Assembly (NCBI RefSeq): GCF_001886695.1
Contig: NZ_CP018097.1
Location: 1,569,001-1,633,000, forward strand
Reading direction: 5' to 3'
Source: Aurantiacibacter gangjinensis
GTDB taxonomy: Bacteria; Pseudomonadota; Alphaproteobacteria; Sphingomonadales; Sphingomonadaceae
DNA: 64,000 bases
The notes under the pieces were generated by a model. The model was not told where the DNA came from and ran no database searches. It saw nothing but the letters and a program-made list of their open reading frames with translations. Positions 1 through 8,061 of this stretch are shown in pieces (the stretch's first letter is position 1; every line of letters begins with the position of its first letter). A program made the position numbers and the translations under genes.

Positions 1-436
1 ACTCGCTGGCGGCCTCGTAATAGATTGCCATGGTCAGGCATTCCTGCGCGCGCGCCACGTCGCGATCGCTGCCGCGCGCGACGAAGCTGGCTGCTACTGA
101 ACCAAGCTCAGGCGACTCCAGCAATGCGAGCTCCGCCGTATCTGGCTGCGAAATGTCGCCGCTCGATATGCCGAGGGCAGGCGGCGTATCTTCGAGGTAG
201 TAAAAGGCCGAACCGGGAAAATTGCCGCCAGCGGTCTCGAACGGCATCGGCTCTATCGCTTGCGCCGGTGCCTGCTCAATCACTGGCTGGAGCGCGGTCT
301 CCGCCGCGATCACCGGCGCTGCAATCAGCGCACCGCCCAGCAGAACGCGTCGCACGGCGAGAGCCCGCCGCGCCTTTCGCGCACGGCGGCGCTCGGCAAT
401 GATTTCGCCGGGGGACGGAATGCGCGCATGCTCCAC
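1..436 (-). CDS. Cell wall hydrolase (SleB-like), N-terminal part, cut by window edge
   Basis: Reading the minus strand from a GTG gives an open frame to the window edge (about 145 codons); no ATG fits and an in-frame TAA lies shortly upstream of the GTG. The N-terminus is basic (several Arg around residues 17-30) and then carries a hydrophobic segment ending in IAAPVIAAE, so the protein is probably membrane-anchored or exported. The last visible residues, CLTMAIYYEAASE, match the start of the SleB/CwlJ cell wall hydrolase domain (family knowledge), in which the YYEAA glutamate is the probable catalytic acid. It would cut peptidoglycan in the periplasm. It is divergent from the B12 operon. 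The start is uncertain because I see no clear ribosome site. Confidence 0.72.
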   Translation of the reverse strand, partial: MEHARIPSPGEIIAERRRARKARRALAVRRVLLGGALIAAPVIAAETALQPVIEQAPAQAIEPMPFETAGGNFPGSAFYYLEDTPPALGISSGDISQPDTAELALLESPELGSVAASFVARGSDRDVARAQECLTMAIYYEAASE

Positions 437-518
437 GGCCCAGCCGATACCGGCAATGGGTTAGCCAAACCTATATGCCCCGTTACGGCGTGCCGCGGTG
501 GGACGGTTTCGCCAAGCC

Positions 519-546
519 TTGTCAGAGCGTTGCTGCGGGCATAATG
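519..546 (+). promoter_or_regulatory. Candidate promoter of the B12 uptake operon
   Basis: TTGTCA (519-524) is followed 15 bases later by CATAAT (540-545), a fair -35/-10 pair just upstream of the cobalamin riboswitch. Transcription would begin near 553, so the whole riboswitch would be in the leader. This is a consensus match by eye only. Confidence 0.4.
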
Positions 547-560
547 GACGCATCACGTCA

Positions 561-735
561 TGGGTTATCCGCTGTAACGGCGGATCGAAGAGGGAAGCAG
601 GTGCGACACCTGCGCTGCCCCCGCAACTGTGACCGGGGAGGGCGCTTCCACTATGCCACTGCCGCGCTTTCGGGCGCAGCGGGAAGGCGGAAGCGGCCCG
701 GCGATCCGGGAGCCAGGAGACCTGCCCGTGTACGG
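561..735 (+). promoter_or_regulatory. Cobalamin (B12) riboswitch
   Basis: The leader contains the conserved core GCTGCCCCCGCAACTGTGAC (614-633) and the B12 box AGCCAGGAGACCTGCC (711-726) in the expected order and spacing. It lies about 100 bases before btuB, the usual target of this riboswitch. A downstream hairpin pairs GGGAGAGCGCG (772-782) with CGCGCTCCC (787-795), without a T-run after it, so control of translation initiation seems more likely than termination. Binding of adenosylcobalamin would then shut off the uptake operon. Confidence 0.93.
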
Positions 736-837
736 CTGTTCGGCTGCGGGCGGGGTGTACCGATGGCCAGCGGGAGAGCGCGTGTTCGCGCTCCCTTCCG
801 TCGTGAGCGGCAATGTTCGTTTATGACAGGAGGTATT

Positions 838-2691
838 GTGCTTAAGTATCTGATCTCAGGCGTTTCTCTGCTTGCTATAGCTTTGCCTGCTGCGGCGCAG
901 GATGGCGAAGACACCATCACCGTGACCGCCACCGGAACGCGCGGCAATGTCGATGCGACGGGGCAGGCCGTCACCGTCATTGTCGCCGAAGAGATCGACG
1001 CCATGCAAGGCGCGGACCTCACCCGCGTGCTGGAGCGTGCACCGGGCGTGTCTGCCACGCGGACCGGCGGCGTGGGTGCGCAGACGGCGGTGCGTATTCG
1101 CGGCGCTGTGGGCGAGCAGACGCTGGCCATTCTCGACGGGGTGCGCGTGGCTGATCCCGCCGCGCCATCGGGCGGGTTCGACTTCGGCAACCTGCTGAGC
1201 ACCGATCTTTCCAAGATCGAAATCTTGCGCGGCTCCAACTCCACCATCTGGGGATCGGACGCGATCGGCGGCGTAATTGTCGCCACTTCGCGCTTTGCCG
1301 ATGGGCTGTCGGCCAGCGCGGAATATGGCGCGCGCGACACCGTCAATGCCCGCCTCGCCGCCAGCCTTGCCGATGCCGATACCGGTTTCCTCGGCCTCAG
1401 CGGCACATGGTTCAACACGGATGGCTTCTCCTCCGCCGCGTCGGGCAGCGAGGCCGACGGGTTCGAGCAATGGGCGATCAACGGCGCGGCGCGCTATTAC
1501 ATCGACGGGCGAAGCGAAGTCTTCGTGCGCAGCCGCTATGCCGAAGGCGATCTGGATATCGACGGCTTTCCCGCGCCCTCTTTCACGCTCGCCGACACGC
1601 TCGACACGCAGGAAACGCGCCAATGGACCGGCTCTGCGGGCGGCACATACGATAGCGGGCCGCTGTTCCTGTCCGCCGCCTACAGCTTCGCCGATACCGA
1701 GCGCGACAATCTCGATGGCAGCGGTGTAACGACCTTCGCCAGCGAAGGCCGGTCGGACCGCATCGCGCTGCGGGGCGAGTGGCGACCATTCGGCCCCACG
1801 CTCGTCCATTTCGGCGGGGAGCATGAATGGACCAGCTACGAGACGCTGTTCGACGCAGGCGAGAGCACGCGTATTGCGGGCGCTTACCTGCAAGGCGGCG
1901 TGGAATGGCGCGGCATTGCAGCGCATATCGGCGGCCGGGTGGACGACCATGCCGATTTCGGGACCGAAGTCAGTTTCGGCGCCGATGCGAGCTACGACCT
2001 TACCGCCGATCTGCGCCTTCGCGCCAGTATCGGGGAGGGGTTCAAGGCGCCCAGCCTGTTCCAGCTGCATTCCGATTTCGGCAATCTGCTGCTAGAGCCG
2101 GAGCAGAGCACCAGCTTCGATCTTGGCCTCTCCTATGGTGAGCGCGCCATGCGTGACAGCGGTGTTTATGCAGAGGCGACTGTCTATCGCCGCGACACGG
2201 ACAATCTCATCGATTTCGTTAGCTGTTTCGGTGTAAGCGGCGGGATCTGCACCGACCGGCCCGACGGCACATACGACAATGTCAGCCGCGCGCGGGCGCA
2301 GGGCGTGGAAGCGGAAATCTGGGGCAGTCCGGGAGAGGGCGTGACGCTGGGCGCGGTCTACACCTTCACTGACGCCGAGAGCCGCGATACCGGCCTGCAA
2401 CTGGCGCGGCGGCCGAAGCATTCTGCGCTGTTCACGGCCGAGTTCGCCGCACTGGAGCGCGGTTCGCTGGGCATCGACGTGCGCGTCGTGGGGGCGAGCT
2501 TCGACGATGCCCTCAATACCGTAAGGCTCGACCCGTATGAGATCGTCACCTTGCGCGGGGCTCTGACCGTGACCGACACGGTCGAGGTGTTCGGACGGGT
2601 CGAGAACCTGTTCGACGCCGACTACCAGACGGTGGCAGGCTACGGCACGGCGGGCGTATCGGCCCATATCGGAGCGCGGCTGGCGCTGTGA
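838..2691 (+). CDS. btuB: TonB-dependent outer membrane cobalamin receptor BtuB
   Basis: It imports vitamin B12 across the outer membrane, powered by TonB. The start is taken as the GTG after AGGAGG (828-833); an ATG 15 bases upstream is also in frame. A longer in-frame extension runs back through the riboswitch and is rejected. The 617-residue product has a signal peptide ending in PAAAQ, a TonB-box-like segment DTITVTATG, a plug domain (about residues 35-140, with VRIRGAVGEQTLAILDGV and SKIEILRGS) and a C-terminal beta-barrel rich in alternating aromatic residues. It ends in ARLAL rather than the usual aromatic terminal residue. Riboswitch control and the following btuFCD genes make the B12 role strong. 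Confidence 0.93.
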   Translation: MLKYLISGVSLLAIALPAAAQDGEDTITVTATGTRGNVDATGQAVTVIVAEEIDAMQGADLTRVLERAPGVSATRTGGVGAQTAVRIRGAVGEQTLAILDGVRVADPAAPSGGFDFGNLLSTDLSKIEILRGSNSTIWGSDAIGGVIVATSRFADGLSASAEYGARDTVNARLAASLADADTGFLGLSGTWFNTDGFSSAASGSEADGFEQWAINGAARYYIDGRSEVFVRSRYAEGDLDIDGFPAPSFTLADTLDTQETRQWTGSAGGTYDSGPLFLSAAYSFADTERDNLDGSGVTTFASEGRSDRIALRGEWRPFGPTLVHFGGEHEWTSYETLFDAGESTRIAGAYLQGGVEWRGIAAHIGGRVDDHADFGTEVSFGADASYDLTADLRLRASIGEGFKAPSLFQLHSDFGNLLLEPEQSTSFDLGLSYGERAMRDSGVYAEATVYRRDTDNLIDFVSCFGVSGGICTDRPDGTYDNVSRARAQGVEAEIWGSPGEGVTLGAVYTFTDAESRDTGLQLARRPKHSALFTAEFAALERGSLGIDVRVVGASFDDALNTVRLDPYEIVTLRGALTVTDTVEVFGRVENLFDADYQTVAGYGTAGVSAHIGARLAL

Positions 2692-3662
2692 TGCGCCGAC
2701 GCAAGATATCATCATCCTCGCGATGGCGCGGATTCAGTCTGGCGCGGCGGTTGTCGCAAAGCTGGATTCCCGCCTTCGCGGGAATGACGATGGTCGGGTG
2801 TTCCGTTGACGTGCCCAACCGAGAGCTCCCTAAACAGCCCACCATCGTCAGTCTCAATCCGTGCGCGGATGCCATCCTTGCCGAGATTGCCGCGCCGGGG
2901 CAGCTGCTCGCCATCTCGCATTACAGCCATGCCGAGCGCAGCGCGTCCATGCCGTTGGAAGAGGCCCGCAGGTTTGCGGCCACCGGCGGCACGGCGGAAG
3001 AAGTGCTCGCGCTGTCGCCCGACATGGTGGTGGCGGACACGTTCCTCGCGCCCGCGACCCGCGCCGCGCTGGAGGAGGCGGGTATCGCCATCCACAGCAT
3101 CGGCATTGCGCAAGACCTCGAAGCGAGCCTCGGACAGATCGCGGCACTCGGGGAAGCGACCGGCAATGCGCAGGAGGCTGCGCGCCTGTCGTCCGATATT
3201 GCGAGCGCATGGGCTTCCGCTTCATACGAAGGCGAACCCGTCACCGCGCTGCTGATACAGGAAGGTGACATCGTGCCCGGCGCGACCTCGCTCGCTCATG
3301 CGATGATGGAGCGCAGCGGATTTGTAAGCCTCTCCGCCGCGCGCGGGCTGGGGCAGGGCGCGCATCTGCCGCTGGAGCGCGTGCTGGCCGATCCGCCCGA
3401 TGTGGTGATTGCTGCGGGCAGCGGGAGGATGCTGGATCATCCGGTGCTGTCGCAGCTCGACGGGCTAGAACGTTTCGAGCTGGATTCGACGCTGCTCTAT
3501 TGCGGCGGCCCGACCATCCCGCGCGCATTGGCGCGTTTGGGGGAGATACGGGCTTTGATACACCACCCCCCGACCCCCTCCTCTGAAGAGGAGGGGGAGA
3601 CTGTCGCTTCTGGCCAGAACCCCCTCCTCTTCAGAGGAGGGGGCATGGGGGTGGTGCCATGA
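2691..3662 (+). CDS. btuF: Periplasmic cobalamin-binding protein BtuF, with repeat-derived ends
   Basis: It captures B12 in the periplasm and hands it to BtuCD. The ATG overlaps the btuB stop (TGATG). The core (PTIVSLNPCADAILAEI, then GGTAEEVLALSPDMVVAD) is typical of the periplasmic binding fold of the BtuF/FhuD type. Both ends are unusual. The export signal WIPAFAGMTMVGC is encoded by a palindromic genomic repeat and ends in a lipobox-like MVGC. The last 33 residues, HHPPTPSSEEEG onward, are encoded by a large inverted repeat. The protein may therefore be a lipoprotein with an acquired tail. The function is well supported by the operon; the exact N-terminus is inferred. Confidence 0.85.
   Translation: MRRRKISSSSRWRGFSLARRLSQSWIPAFAGMTMVGCSVDVPNRELPKQPTIVSLNPCADAILAEIAAPGQLLAISHYSHAERSASMPLEEARRFAATGGTAEEVLALSPDMVVADTFLAPATRAALEEAGIAIHSIGIAQDLEASLGQIAALGEATGNAQEAARLSSDIASAWASASYEGEPVTALLIQEGDIVPGATSLAHAMMERSGFVSLSAARGLGQGAHLPLERVLADPPDVVIAAGSGRMLDHPVLSQLDGLERFELDSTLLYCGGPTIPRALARLGEIRALIHHPPTPSSEEEGETVASGQNPLLFRGGGMGVVP
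2761..2794 (+). repeat. Palindromic repeat copy A (WIPAFAGMT type) inside btuF
   Basis: Thirty-four bases are identical to 46414-46447. The core ATTCCCGC-CTTC-GCGGGAAT is a perfect 8-bp stem with a 4-base loop. A degenerate inverted partner precedes it at about 2713-2738. It is read in frame as WIPAFAGMTMV within the btuF signal region. Confidence 0.85.
3561..3657 (+). repeat. Large inverted repeat forming the btuF 3' end and btuC leader
   Basis: Two palindromes, CCCCCTCCTCTGAAGAGGAG (from 3574) and CCCCCTCCTCTTCAGAGGAG (from 3620), are flanked by CACCACCCCC on the left and GGGGGTGGTG on the right, so the whole block can fold on itself. It encodes the btuF tail and stops two bases before the btuC ATG, so its right half supplies the purine-rich ribosome site of btuC. 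Confidence 0.85.
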
Positions 3663-4621
3663 CCAGAGCAACCCTCATCTTCGCCGCGCTCCTTGCCATC
3701 GCAGTCCCGCTAAGCCTGCTCGCAGGGCGCGTGTGGATCGACCCTGCGACGACGCCCAATGCCATCCCGATCCTGGCCGAATTGCGCCTGCCGCGCGCCA
3801 TATTGGCGCTCATCGTCGGCGGAGGGCTGGGCGCTGCGGGTGCGGCGATGCAGGGCTATCTGCGCAATCCCTTGGCCGACCCGGGCCTGTTCGGCATCGC
3901 CCCCGGCGCGGCTCTGGGCGCGGTGATTGCCCTGTATATCGGCGCGGCGACGGCGGTGCTGTTACCACTATTCGCGCTGGTCGGCGCGGGCGGGGCAATG
4001 GCGCTGCTGGCGCTGATAGCCGGCCGCACCGCCAACCCCTCGCACGGCATCGCGCTGTTTACGCTGGCGGGCATGATGATCGCCAGCCTCGCAGGCGCGC
4101 TCACCAGCCTTGCTATCAGCCTCTCGCCCAACGCCTTTGCCATGAGTAGCATCGTCACCTGGCTGATGGGCGCTCTGACCGATCGCAGCTGGGCAGACGT
4201 GGCGCTGGCCGCGCCATTGTCCCTCACAGGCATAGCCGTGCTGTTTGGCGCCGGTCGCTCGCTCGACGCGCTGACATTGGGAGAGGAAGCCGCGCGATCG
4301 ATGGGCGTGCAGCCGGGCCGCGTCATGGCGCTGCTGGTAATCGGCACCGGCCTGACCGTTGGCAGCGGTGTGGCAGTTGCCGGCATTATCGGCTTCGTCG
4401 GACTGATCGTACCGCATCTGGTGCGCCCGCTGACCGACAAGCGCCCTTCTAGCCTTATCGTGCCGAGCGCATTGGCGGGAGCGCTGCTGGTGCTGGTGGC
4501 CGACGTCGTTTGCCGGATCCTGCCGCTGGTAACCGAGCTGCGCCTCGGTATTGCGCTCAGCCTGATCGGCGCGCCGTTTTTCCTGGCGCTTCTGCTGCGG
4601 ATGCGGAGGGGACTGGCATGA
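3659..4621 (+). CDS. btuC: B12 ABC transporter permease BtuC (FecCD family)
   Basis: This is the inner membrane channel subunit for cobalamin. The 320-residue protein has about ten hydrophobic segments, beginning LIFAALLAIAVPLSLLAG, and the FecCD-family signatures LRLPRAILALIVGGGLGAAG near the N-terminus and GIIGFVGLIVPHLVRPL, the contact region for the ATPase. Its ATG overlaps the btuF stop (ATGA) and its own stop overlaps the btuD ATG (ATGA), so the three are translationally coupled. The length is normal for the family. An iron-siderophore role is possible for the family as a whole, but the upstream riboswitch argues for B12. Confidence 0.92.
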   Translation: MTRATLIFAALLAIAVPLSLLAGRVWIDPATTPNAIPILAELRLPRAILALIVGGGLGAAGAAMQGYLRNPLADPGLFGIAPGAALGAVIALYIGAATAVLLPLFALVGAGGAMALLALIAGRTANPSHGIALFTLAGMMIASLAGALTSLAISLSPNAFAMSSIVTWLMGALTDRSWADVALAAPLSLTGIAVLFGAGRSLDALTLGEEAARSMGVQPGRVMALLVIGTGLTVGSGVAVAGIIGFVGLIVPHLVRPLTDKRPSSLIVPSALAGALLVLVADVVCRILPLVTELRLGIALSLIGAPFFLALLLRMRRGLA

Positions 4622-5349
4622 CCCTCTCGGCCACAAACCTCATAATCCAAGGCCGCCTTCGCGATGTCTCGCTGACGCTGCATCCCGGCCAGATCACCGC
4701 CATTTGCGGGCCGAACGGCGCGGGCAAATCCACCTTGCTTTCCGCGCTCGCCGGCCTGACTGGGGCCGACAAAGGCGAGGTCCATCTTCGTGACGAGCCC
4801 CTCGCGGACATCGCGCCGCGCCGCCGTGCGCAGGCTATCGGCTATTTGCCGCAATCGGGCGAAGTGGCGTGGGACGTCAGCGTTGCCAATCTCGTGGCGC
4901 TGGGACGCCTGCCGCATGGCGACCGCGGCGCGGACGCCATTGCTGCGGCACTGGCTGCTTGCGATCTCGACGATCTCGGCGACCGCCCGGTGTCGACCTT
5001 GTCCGGCGGGGAGAAAGCGCGCGCATTGCTCGCCCGTGTCCTCGCAGGGCAACCGCAATGGCTGCTGGCGGACGAGCCGCTGGCCGCGCTGGACCTTGCG
5101 CACCAGCACAGCCTGCTAAAGGTCTTGCGGTCTCAGGCGGATAGCGGTGTAGGCGTGGTACTGGTGGTGCACGATCTGGCCATCGCGATGAACCATGCGG
5201 ATCGCGTGGTAGTACTGCATGGCGGTGAACTTGCGGCTGACCGAACACCTGAAGATGCGCTGTGCGAGGCTGTCATCGCACAAGTCTGGGGCGTGGATGC
5301 CCACTGGGTCGGGGAACCGAAAGCGCGCGCGCTCGTCACCCATAGGTGA
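4618..5349 (+). CDS. btuD: B12 ABC transporter ATP-binding protein BtuD
   Basis: This is the ATPase that drives BtuC. The 243-residue product shows Walker A (GPNGAGKST, about residues 31-39), a Q-loop (GYLPQSG), the ABC signature LSGGEKARALLARVLAG, Walker B (WLLADEP) and the switch histidine (VVHDLAIA). The start overlaps the btuC stop. Its stop overlaps a GTG that begins a further small gene, so the operon continues. Length and motif spacing are normal for the BtuD/FecE group. Confidence 0.92.
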   Translation: MTLSATNLIIQGRLRDVSLTLHPGQITAICGPNGAGKSTLLSALAGLTGADKGEVHLRDEPLADIAPRRRAQAIGYLPQSGEVAWDVSVANLVALGRLPHGDRGADAIAAALAACDLDDLGDRPVSTLSGGEKARALLARVLAGQPQWLLADEPLAALDLAHQHSLLKVLRSQADSGVGVVLVVHDLAIAMNHADRVVVLHGGELAADRTPEDALCEAVIAQVWGVDAHWVGEPKARALVTHR

Positions 5350-5648
5350 GCAAAAGAGAAATCCTTGAAAATCGGTGGTTTGCCCTAACGCGCGATGCCT
5401 TGCCGTCCCTTGCGACATCGCGCGACTGGCCGGTGCGTTTCGATCACTGCTTCCAGCGGATATTGCTCGACAATGCCTGCGGGCAGCCGTGGCGCGAAGT
5501 GATCGAGGCGCCTGCCTATCGCAATGCGCCCGACAGCCTTTTGCAGTCTGCCCTCACACTGGGCGAAGCGGTGCTGGCGGGCAAGGCAGACCTTCACCGG
5601 TTGAACGACCGGTCTCTGCAAATGCGCGGGAAACTGGCCGCCGCCTGA
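5346..5648 (+). CDS. Small conserved-looking protein at the end of the B12 operon
   Basis: I do not recognise this 100-residue protein. It begins with GTG overlapping the btuD stop (GTGA), which suggests coupled translation and therefore B12 control. It is soluble, with no signal peptide. A central part (RDWPVRFDHCFQRILLDNAC, then PAYRNAP) holds conserved-looking Arg, His and Cys residues, followed by a helical C-terminus (LQSALTLGEAVLAG and LNDRSLQMRGK). The position suggests a role in handling or using cobalamin, but nothing in the sequence proves it. A bidirectional terminator follows directly. Confidence 0.72.
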   Translation: MSKREILENRWFALTRDALPSLATSRDWPVRFDHCFQRILLDNACGQPWREVIEAPAYRNAPDSLLQSALTLGEAVLAGKADLHRLNDRSLQMRGKLAAA

Positions 5649-5652
5649 CAGC

Positions 5653-5687
5653 AAAAGGGCCGCCGGATCGCTCCGACGGCCCCTTTT
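5653..5687. terminator. Bidirectional terminator between the B12 operon and the M3 peptidase
   Basis: AAAAGGGCCG and CGGCCCCTTTT arms enclose a GGA-TCGC-TCC tip, with A-run and T-run on the two sides. It sits between convergent genes and can serve both strands. Confidence 0.8.
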
Positions 5688-5706
5688 AAGTTGTAGTTCG
5701 CGACGG

Positions 5707-7932
5707 TCACAGTGCGCCTTCGGCTCCGTCGACGCCTGTCACGCCGTCATCGTCGGGGATCAGGCCGCGTGCTTCCAGCAGCGGCTCCACGCGCGGGTCG
5801 CGGCCCGTGAAGTCGCGGAACATCTGCTCGTAGCTCTTGGAGTGGCCCGCGCCGAGGAAGGTCTCGACGATGTGGTCACCCATTTCGCGGTTCATGCCGC
5901 CATTCTCGACCACATAGCTGTAGGCATCGTGGTGCAGCATTTCCGTCCATGTGTAGGCGTAATAGCCTGCATCATAGCCATGCTCGAAGATGTGGCGGAA
6001 ATACGGAGTGCGATAGCGCGGCGGCACAAGATCGCTGCGCAGGCCGATCCGCTGCAATGCTTCGGCCTCGAACGCCATCACGTCCGACGGGGTGGCGGCC
6101 GACGGATCGAGCGAAGCCCATTCCATGTCCAGCAGCGATGCGGCGATGATCTCGCCGAAGCTGTGGCCCTGGTTGAAGCGGCTGGAGCGGTTGATCGCCT
6201 GCACCAGCTCGTCGGGGATGACTTCGCCGGTTTCATGGTGGCGGGCATAACGCTGCAGCACCTCAGGCACGGCGGCGAAATTCTCGTGGAACTGGCTGGG
6301 GAATTCTACCCAGTCGCGCGCCGTGTTCGTGCCGGAAATAGACGGGTACTGCTGGTCGGCAAAAATGCCGTGCAGCGCGTGGCCGAATTCATGGAACATG
6401 GTCGTCACGTCGTCCCATGTCGCCAGCGCCGGTTCGCCCGGAGCGGGCGGGGCGATGTTCTGCGTGTTGGTGACAACCGGGCGCAGGCCCAGGAGGTGGC
6501 TCTGCTCCACGAAATTGCTCATCCACGCACCGCCGCGCTTGCTGTCGCGCTGCATGGGATCGAAATAGAACAGCGCAATCGGCTCGCCATCCTGGAACAC
6601 GGTGTAGACCGACACGTCGGGGTGATAGGTCGGGATATCGTCGCGCTGTTCGAAGGTCAGGCCGTAAAGCTCGCCCGCCATGTAGAAAATGCCGTCTTCC
6701 AGCACGCGATCGACTACGAAGTATTGTTTGATCTCTTCGTTATCGAGGGCGTAGCGCTCCTGCCGCACGAGGCCGGCGTAATATTCCCAGTCCCACGGCG
6801 CGAGCGTGAAGCTCTCGCCATCGGCGGCAATCCGTTCCTGCAGCACGGCGGCTTCGCGCTCCTGCGTGGCGCGCAGGGCGGGGACCATGTCAGTCATGAA
6901 ACCGATGGCGCGGGCCGGGTCGGACACCATGCGATCGTACATCTGCCAGTTGGCGTGCGTCGGCTCGCCGAACAGCTGGGCCCGGCGATTGCGCAAGGCG
7001 ATGGTCTCGCGGATCATCGGCAGGGTGGAGGTTTCGCCTGTCTGGTTGCGATCCACGCTGGCGCGGTAGATACGCTCTCGCGTGCCGCGATCTTGCAACT
7101 GGCCGATGATCGGTACGCCGGTCGTATTGCTGACGGTGAGCATATACTTGCCGTCATGCCCGCGCTCGGTCGCCAGGTTGGCGGCTGCGGCAATCTGGCC
7201 ATCGGAAAGACCGGCCAGTTCTTCGCGCGTATCGACCACGATGGCGGCCTGGTTCTGGCCCTGCGTGATCAGCTGCGAAATTTGCGAGGAGAGCGTCGAC
7301 AAACGCCCGTTGATCGTGCGCAGTTCGGCCTGCGCCTCGTCACCCAGCAGTGCGCCGCGATGCACGAACTCCTGATAGTAATTCTCCAGCAGCATCGCGT
7401 CTTCCGCCGTCATCGCCATGGCGGCGCGGTTGTCGTAAATCGCGCGCACGCGCGCAAACAGGTCGGCGTTGAGGTAGATGCTGTCATTCATCGCCGCGAT
7501 CTGCGGGGCGAGGGCGGCATCGGCCTCTGCAATGGTGGGATTGATGTTCGCGCCCACGATCTGGCTGAAAGCGGCGTAGCTGCGCGAGAAGACCTGGCCC
7601 GACCGTTCCATTTCGACAAGCGTATTGTCGAAAGTCGGCGGGTTGGGATTGTTCGCAATGGCATCGACTTCGGCCAGGTTGATGGCGATCGCTTCCTCTA
7701 TAATGCCCTGCCACTCGCCATCGGCCACCTCGTCGAATTGCGGGGCATGCATGTAGAGCGGCGACAATTCGGCAAAGATGCTCGTCGCTTCGGGAATATC
7801 GGGATCGTAATCCACGGTAGTCGGCAGTCCGGCGGTGGCGGCCATGTCACTCTCCGGCACGGTGGCGCAGGCGCTGGCTAGCGCGGCGATCATGGTGGAG
7901 GCGAGGAGCTTGGATTTCAGCATATGCGACAT
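5707..7932 (-). CDS. M3 family oligopeptidase / peptidyl-dipeptidase, lipoprotein
   Basis: It is a zinc metallopeptidase that cleaves short peptides. The zinc motif HEFGHALHG lies near residue 512, with the downstream glutamate expected in the following helix. The 741-residue length matches the Dcp/PrlC-like M3 family. The N-terminus (SKLLASTMIAALASACA) is a lipoprotein signal, placing the enzyme in the periplasm anchored to a membrane, unlike cytoplasmic OpdA. A second ATG three codons in is equally possible as start. The C-terminus ends with an acidic, Gly-rich tail (DDDGVTGVDGAEGAL). Substrates are unknown; turnover of peptides from envelope proteins is a reasonable guess. Confidence 0.9.
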   Translation of the reverse strand: MSHMLKSKLLASTMIAALASACATVPESDMAATAGLPTTVDYDPDIPEATSIFAELSPLYMHAPQFDEVADGEWQGIIEEAIAINLAEVDAIANNPNPPTFDNTLVEMERSGQVFSRSYAAFSQIVGANINPTIAEADAALAPQIAAMNDSIYLNADLFARVRAIYDNRAAMAMTAEDAMLLENYYQEFVHRGALLGDEAQAELRTINGRLSTLSSQISQLITQGQNQAAIVVDTREELAGLSDGQIAAAANLATERGHDGKYMLTVSNTTGVPIIGQLQDRGTRERIYRASVDRNQTGETSTLPMIRETIALRNRRAQLFGEPTHANWQMYDRMVSDPARAIGFMTDMVPALRATQEREAAVLQERIAADGESFTLAPWDWEYYAGLVRQERYALDNEEIKQYFVVDRVLEDGIFYMAGELYGLTFEQRDDIPTYHPDVSVYTVFQDGEPIALFYFDPMQRDSKRGGAWMSNFVEQSHLLGLRPVVTNTQNIAPPAPGEPALATWDDVTTMFHEFGHALHGIFADQQYPSISGTNTARDWVEFPSQFHENFAAVPEVLQRYARHHETGEVIPDELVQAINRSSRFNQGHSFGEIIAASLLDMEWASLDPSAATPSDVMAFEAEALQRIGLRSDLVPPRYRTPYFRHIFEHGYDAGYYAYTWTEMLHHDAYSYVVENGGMNREMGDHIVETFLGAGHSKSYEQMFRDFTGRDPRVEPLLEARGLIPDDDGVTGVDGAEGAL

Positions 7933-8061
7933 CTCTTCCTTTGCATACGACCCTTACCGCGCGCAGTGCGCGGACGGGCGGTTTCTTCTGTAACTTGTTG
8001 TGTAGAATGTCACATCGCCCCTGCCAATAGGCTGTATGCGACATGCTCGAAGCCGCCCGGC

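Noticed and set aside
475-837. Extended btuB start at 475
   Set aside because: It crosses a full cobalamin riboswitch and lacks a signal peptide; GTG 838 with AGGAGG gives a proper signal.
5842-7881. 679-codon frame opposite the M3 peptidase
   Set aside because: Antisense shadow of a confident gene with the HEFGHALH motif; its product has shadow-like composition rich in His, Arg and Gly.
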